Shown piece by piece: positions 32,591 to 34,683 of a DNA stretch of 34,683 bases. This DNA is from Rubricella sp038526735 (GTDB taxonomy: Bacteria; Pseudomonadota; Alphaproteobacteria; Rhodobacterales; Rhodobacteraceae). Position numbers and translations under genes: made by a program. Every line of letters starts with the position of its first letter. Positions within the stretch are counted from its first letter, which is position 1. The stretch spans positions 1 through 34,683 of the forward strand of contig JBCBGM010000028.1 of the NCBI GenBank assembly GCA_038526735.1, given 5' to 3'. The notes beneath the pieces were generated by a model. That model was not told the origin of the DNA. It searched no databases and saw only the letters and a program-made list of their open reading frames with translations.

Positions 32591-33220
32591 CTACTTGGGG
32601 CCGCTCCAGTCGATCTGGCAGATCTCGGCGGAGCGTCCGTCAAAATCCCAGACCCGACCGAAGGCGCGCACCCGGCCTTTGGTGGCGGTGCCGACGGTGA
32701 TGTCGGGGCCCATCCAGTATTCGGTGTTGGTGACGACGATGTCTTTGCCGCCATGCCCCGCAACCGGGATGACCTCACCCTGTATCTTCTTGCCCACCAT
32801 GAGGCGGCGCGCGTTGCCCTCATTCTCATAGGTGATGGGCGCACGCTCTGCCCCGATGAACTCACTGACGAGGATGCCAAAGAGGCCCGTGGTCCCGCGT
32901 GCAGCCCCTGAGAAGATGTTCACGAGACCATCATAAGCGTTCTCACTCGCCCGCTCGTCGATAAAGGCTGCCGCCTTCCAGTTGCCGCGCGCCATGAGGC
33001 CGGGGATCTCCAGCATCAGGCCGACGTTGAGGCCGGAGAGGTCTTCATTCCCGTAGTGGCCCTCGTCGATGCGCACGCCTGACCATGCCTGGCAGTAGCC
33101 TTCGGTAGGCGCATGTTTGCCGAGGCTGACCACGCAGGGGCAAAACACGGTGCAGTTACAATTGAGGATCAGCTCCCCTTTAATCGCCCAAGGGACAGTG
33201 CCCACGCCATCAAGTGCCAT
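32591..33220 (-). CDS. DUF1326 family protein
   Basis: 209 aa, soluble, beginning MALDGVGTVPWAIKGELILN with the conserved CNCTVFCPC cysteine cluster at ~22-30, typical of DUF1326 and suggestive of metal or redox chemistry. It has no signal peptide or membrane helix. It lies 18 bp after the DUF2182 gene, a pairing often seen for these two families. It also lies 24 bp before dmdA, so the three are likely one transcript. The function is unknown. Confidence 0.88.
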   Translation of the reverse strand: MALDGVGTVPWAIKGELILNCNCTVFCPCVVSLGKHAPTEGYCQAWSGVRIDEGHYGNEDLSGLNVGLMLEIPGLMARGNWKAAAFIDERASENAYDGLVNIFSGAARGTTGLFGILVSEFIGAERAPITYENEGNARRLMVGKKIQGEVIPVAGHGGKDIVVTNTEYWMGPDITVGTATKGRVRAFGRVWDFDGRSAEICQIDWSGPK

Positions 33221-33238
33221 GTGTCAGGCTCCCATTCG

Positions 33239-33997
33239 TCAAAGTGTCAGGATCAGGCTGAGGGGGCTTGAAGCGATCAAAGCCACTCCCAGCGGTTTGG
33301 TGAGATAGCGGCCAAAGGCGGGCAGCTTTTCGAGGGTCATCAGCACCATCGCGAGGCCCATGAAGGCGAGGTTCATAACCCCGCCAACAAAGCCGAGCAG
33401 CATCAGCGCCCAACAGCATCCAAGGCACACTGCACCAAGGCGTAGACCGTTGCGGAAGGGGCCCTCGCTCCAGTGCTGCATGAAAAACGCCAGCGGCGCG
33501 CGGCATTTGGCGAGGCAGGCTTCCTTGATCGGGCTGAACTGGTAGAGGCCTGCGCCAAAGAGAAGCGCTGCGGTCAGCGGGGCCGAGAGGCTTTGGCCAA
33601 ACGCGCCGATCAGCTCTAGGTGGAAGAGCCAGAGTTGCAAGCCTGCGGCGAGGGCCGAGAAGCCGAGCCAGACGACGAGATATCCGGCGAGCAAATGCCA
33701 GAAGGGCGCAGGCGTGGCATGGCTGAGGTCATCATAGGTGGCAAAGGCTGGGAGCGCCGTGGGCGCCATCATCGCCGCACTCATCAGCGCCCACATCGCG
33801 GTCGCTGCGAGGTAGCCCGTGCCGCTGAGGGTGATCGTACAAAGCGCCTCGATAAACGCCGCGCCATAAACACCCTCAAGCGCGCGGAGTTCCGCCGGGA
33901 CGGCCATCACGAATAGCAAAGCCCAACCCACCAGAACCAGCGAAAAAAACGCCAGCCAGTGCGGTGCGGACATCGCTCTGATCCGCGTGGCAATCAT
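33239..33997 (-). CDS. DUF2182 family integral membrane protein
   Basis: 252 aa from the ATG at 33995-33997, chosen for GGGGAGG five bases upstream; a TTG-started frame begins seven codons earlier. About six to seven membrane helices are visible. Family motifs are MWALMSAAMMAPTALP, FSPIKEACLAKCR and LGAVCLGCCWALMLLGFVGG; the Cys-rich motifs suggest metal binding. It partners with DUF1326 downstream. Biochemical role unknown; a metal-handling membrane protein is a reasonable guess. Confidence 0.87.
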   Translation of the reverse strand: MIATRIRAMSAPHWLAFFSLVLVGWALLFVMAVPAELRALEGVYGAAFIEALCTITLSGTGYLAATAMWALMSAAMMAPTALPAFATYDDLSHATPAPFWHLLAGYLVVWLGFSALAAGLQLWLFHLELIGAFGQSLSAPLTAALLFGAGLYQFSPIKEACLAKCRAPLAFFMQHWSEGPFRNGLRLGAVCLGCCWALMLLGFVGGVMNLAFMGLAMVLMTLEKLPAFGRYLTKPLGVALIASSPLSLILTL

Positions 33998-34016
33998 GCG
34001 GAACCTCCCCTGGGAC

Positions 34017-34035
34017 AAACGCTCTTACGGCGTTT
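34017..34035 (-). terminator. Hairpin downstream of modC (possible weak terminator)
   Basis: AAACGC-TCTTACG-GCGTTT forms a 6-bp stem between modC and the DUF2182 gene. On the minus strand the right arm ends in TTT, but the T run is short and the stem is small. It could partly end the modC transcript. The rest of the 115-bp gap shows nothing convincing. Confidence 0.3.
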
Positions 34036-34112
34036 TTGTGATCTGTTTCAGGTGCAGCCGCGAATCGCGCGCCGCCTCGAGTTGTCGCTTTTTACGAGTG
34101 GAAGGCGGCAAA

Positions 34113-34683
34113 TCATACGCCTTGGCCGACATCCTCTGGTGCGACAGCGACCGATTTGAGCACCGCAAAGCACTCGGAGCCCGGCGCAAGGCCCAGCCGT
34201 GCAACCGAGCGTTGTGTGACCCGCGCCAGCACTGCGCCCGCCGCGGTTTTGACAGAGACAATCGCGCCGGGCCCCTCCCCCGTCCGCACCGCCTCAACCG
34301 TACCGCTGAGGATGTTGAGAGCAGAGAGATCCTGCGGGTAAGCGCGGGCAAGGATCACCTCTTGCGCGGCGATACGTATCCGCAAGGTTTTGCCGACGGG
34401 TTGGTTGATGCGAGGCAGGAACAGCGGCTCTGGCCCGGCAGCGAGTTCGGTGAGGCCGTCTTCGTGGTGGGCGGCGACCTTGGCCTCCAGAAGCGCGCCG
34501 ACCGCGCGGATGCCGGTGGGGGCAATCATCGGGTCGCCGAGCACTTCAATCGCGGGGCCTTGGCGGATGACCCAGCCCTTCTCCAGCGCCACGACGGTCG
34601 TGGCCAGCCGGGCAACCTCGGCGGCGGCGTGGCTGACATAGACGATTGGGATCGAGACCTCGTCTCTCAATCGCTCGAAATAG
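34113..34683 (-). CDS. modC: Molybdate ABC transporter ATPase ModC (C-terminal part, cut by window end)
   Basis: About 189 residues remain. They open with FERLRDEVSIPIVYVSHAAAEVARLA, which carries the switch His of the ATPase. A linker and then a C-terminal Mop/TOBE domain follow (INQPVGKTLRIRIAAQEVILARAYPQDLSALNILSGTVEAV). That domain binds molybdate or tungstate and damps transport when metal is plentiful. The N-terminal Walker motifs lie beyond the window. The gene reads in from the right edge; modA and modB are probably there. An in-frame TTG near 34668 is not the true start. Confidence 0.92.
   Translation of the reverse strand, partial: YFERLRDEVSIPIVYVSHAAAEVARLATTVVALEKGWVIRQGPAIEVLGDPMIAPTGIRAVGALLEAKVAAHHEDGLTELAAGPEPLFLPRINQPVGKTLRIRIAAQEVILARAYPQDLSALNILSGTVEAVRTGEGPGAIVSVKTAAGAVLARVTQRSVARLGLAPGSECFAVLKSVAVAPEDVGQGV

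Overview
This is GC-rich DNA, coding on both strands, that looks like an alphaproteobacterium of the Rhodobacterales (marine Roseobacter type). Supporting evidence is the gene set around formate dehydrogenase (DUF2478, DUF3305, DUF3306, DUF6494, DUF6505), a protein closely resembling DMSP demethylase DmdA, and many genes joined by 4-base ATGA/TTGA/GTGA overlaps. The species assignment is an inference. No tRNA, rRNA, CRISPR array, transposase or phage gene was seen.

Layout. (1) 1-811: the start of fdhD on the minus strand, diverging from a DUF2478 gene. (2) 812-1442: about 630 bp without a gene, built from repeats: two ~148-bp direct repeats flanking a ~205-bp palindrome-rich element that recurs at 31243-31445. 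(3) 1443-5953 (-): a cytoplasmic NAD-linked molybdenum/tungsten formate dehydrogenase of the two-subunit type, with a fused NuoE-NuoF-like beta subunit. (4) 6124-15768 (-): a long operon-like run. In transcription order it holds DUF3305, DUF3306, a TorD-like chaperone, a Tat-leader small protein, the three subunits of a periplasmic membrane-bound formate dehydrogenase, a WD40-cytochrome c fusion, a 41-residue membrane peptide and an NtrC-like regulator with a degenerate ATPase site. (5) 16098-21480 (+): a polyferredoxin, a 64-aa protein, an Mrp/NBP35 iron-sulfur carrier, a biotin/lipoate-ligase-like protein, DUF6505 and a regulator with an excisionase-type HTH fused to a binding-protein-like domain. 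(6) 21484-23779 (-): a TupBCA-like tungstate transporter.

(7) 24006-28952: a single-module NRPS-like enzyme (adenylation, carrier, thioesterase with Cys as nucleophile, C-terminal beta-sandwich-like tail) facing a cytochrome P450 and an amidohydrolase. (8) 29070-31186 (+): ethanolamine ammonia-lyase, eutBC. (9) 31457-33997 (-): an operon-like run of DUF2182, DUF1326 and dmdA. (10) 34113-34683 (-): the C-terminal part of a molybdate importer ATPase, modC, cut by the window edge.

How it fits together. Most of the first 24 kb serves formate oxidation. Two formate dehydrogenases are encoded, one feeding NAD+ in the cytoplasm and one feeding the respiratory chain from the periplasm. Around them are FdhD, a TorD chaperone, iron-sulfur/maturation candidates, a tungstate transporter with its own likely sensor-regulator, and at the far edge a molybdate transporter. 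The remaining genes are C1/C2 and sulfur metabolism typical of marine bacteria (DMSP demethylation, ethanolamine breakdown) plus a small, apparently undescribed NRPS-like/P450 cluster.
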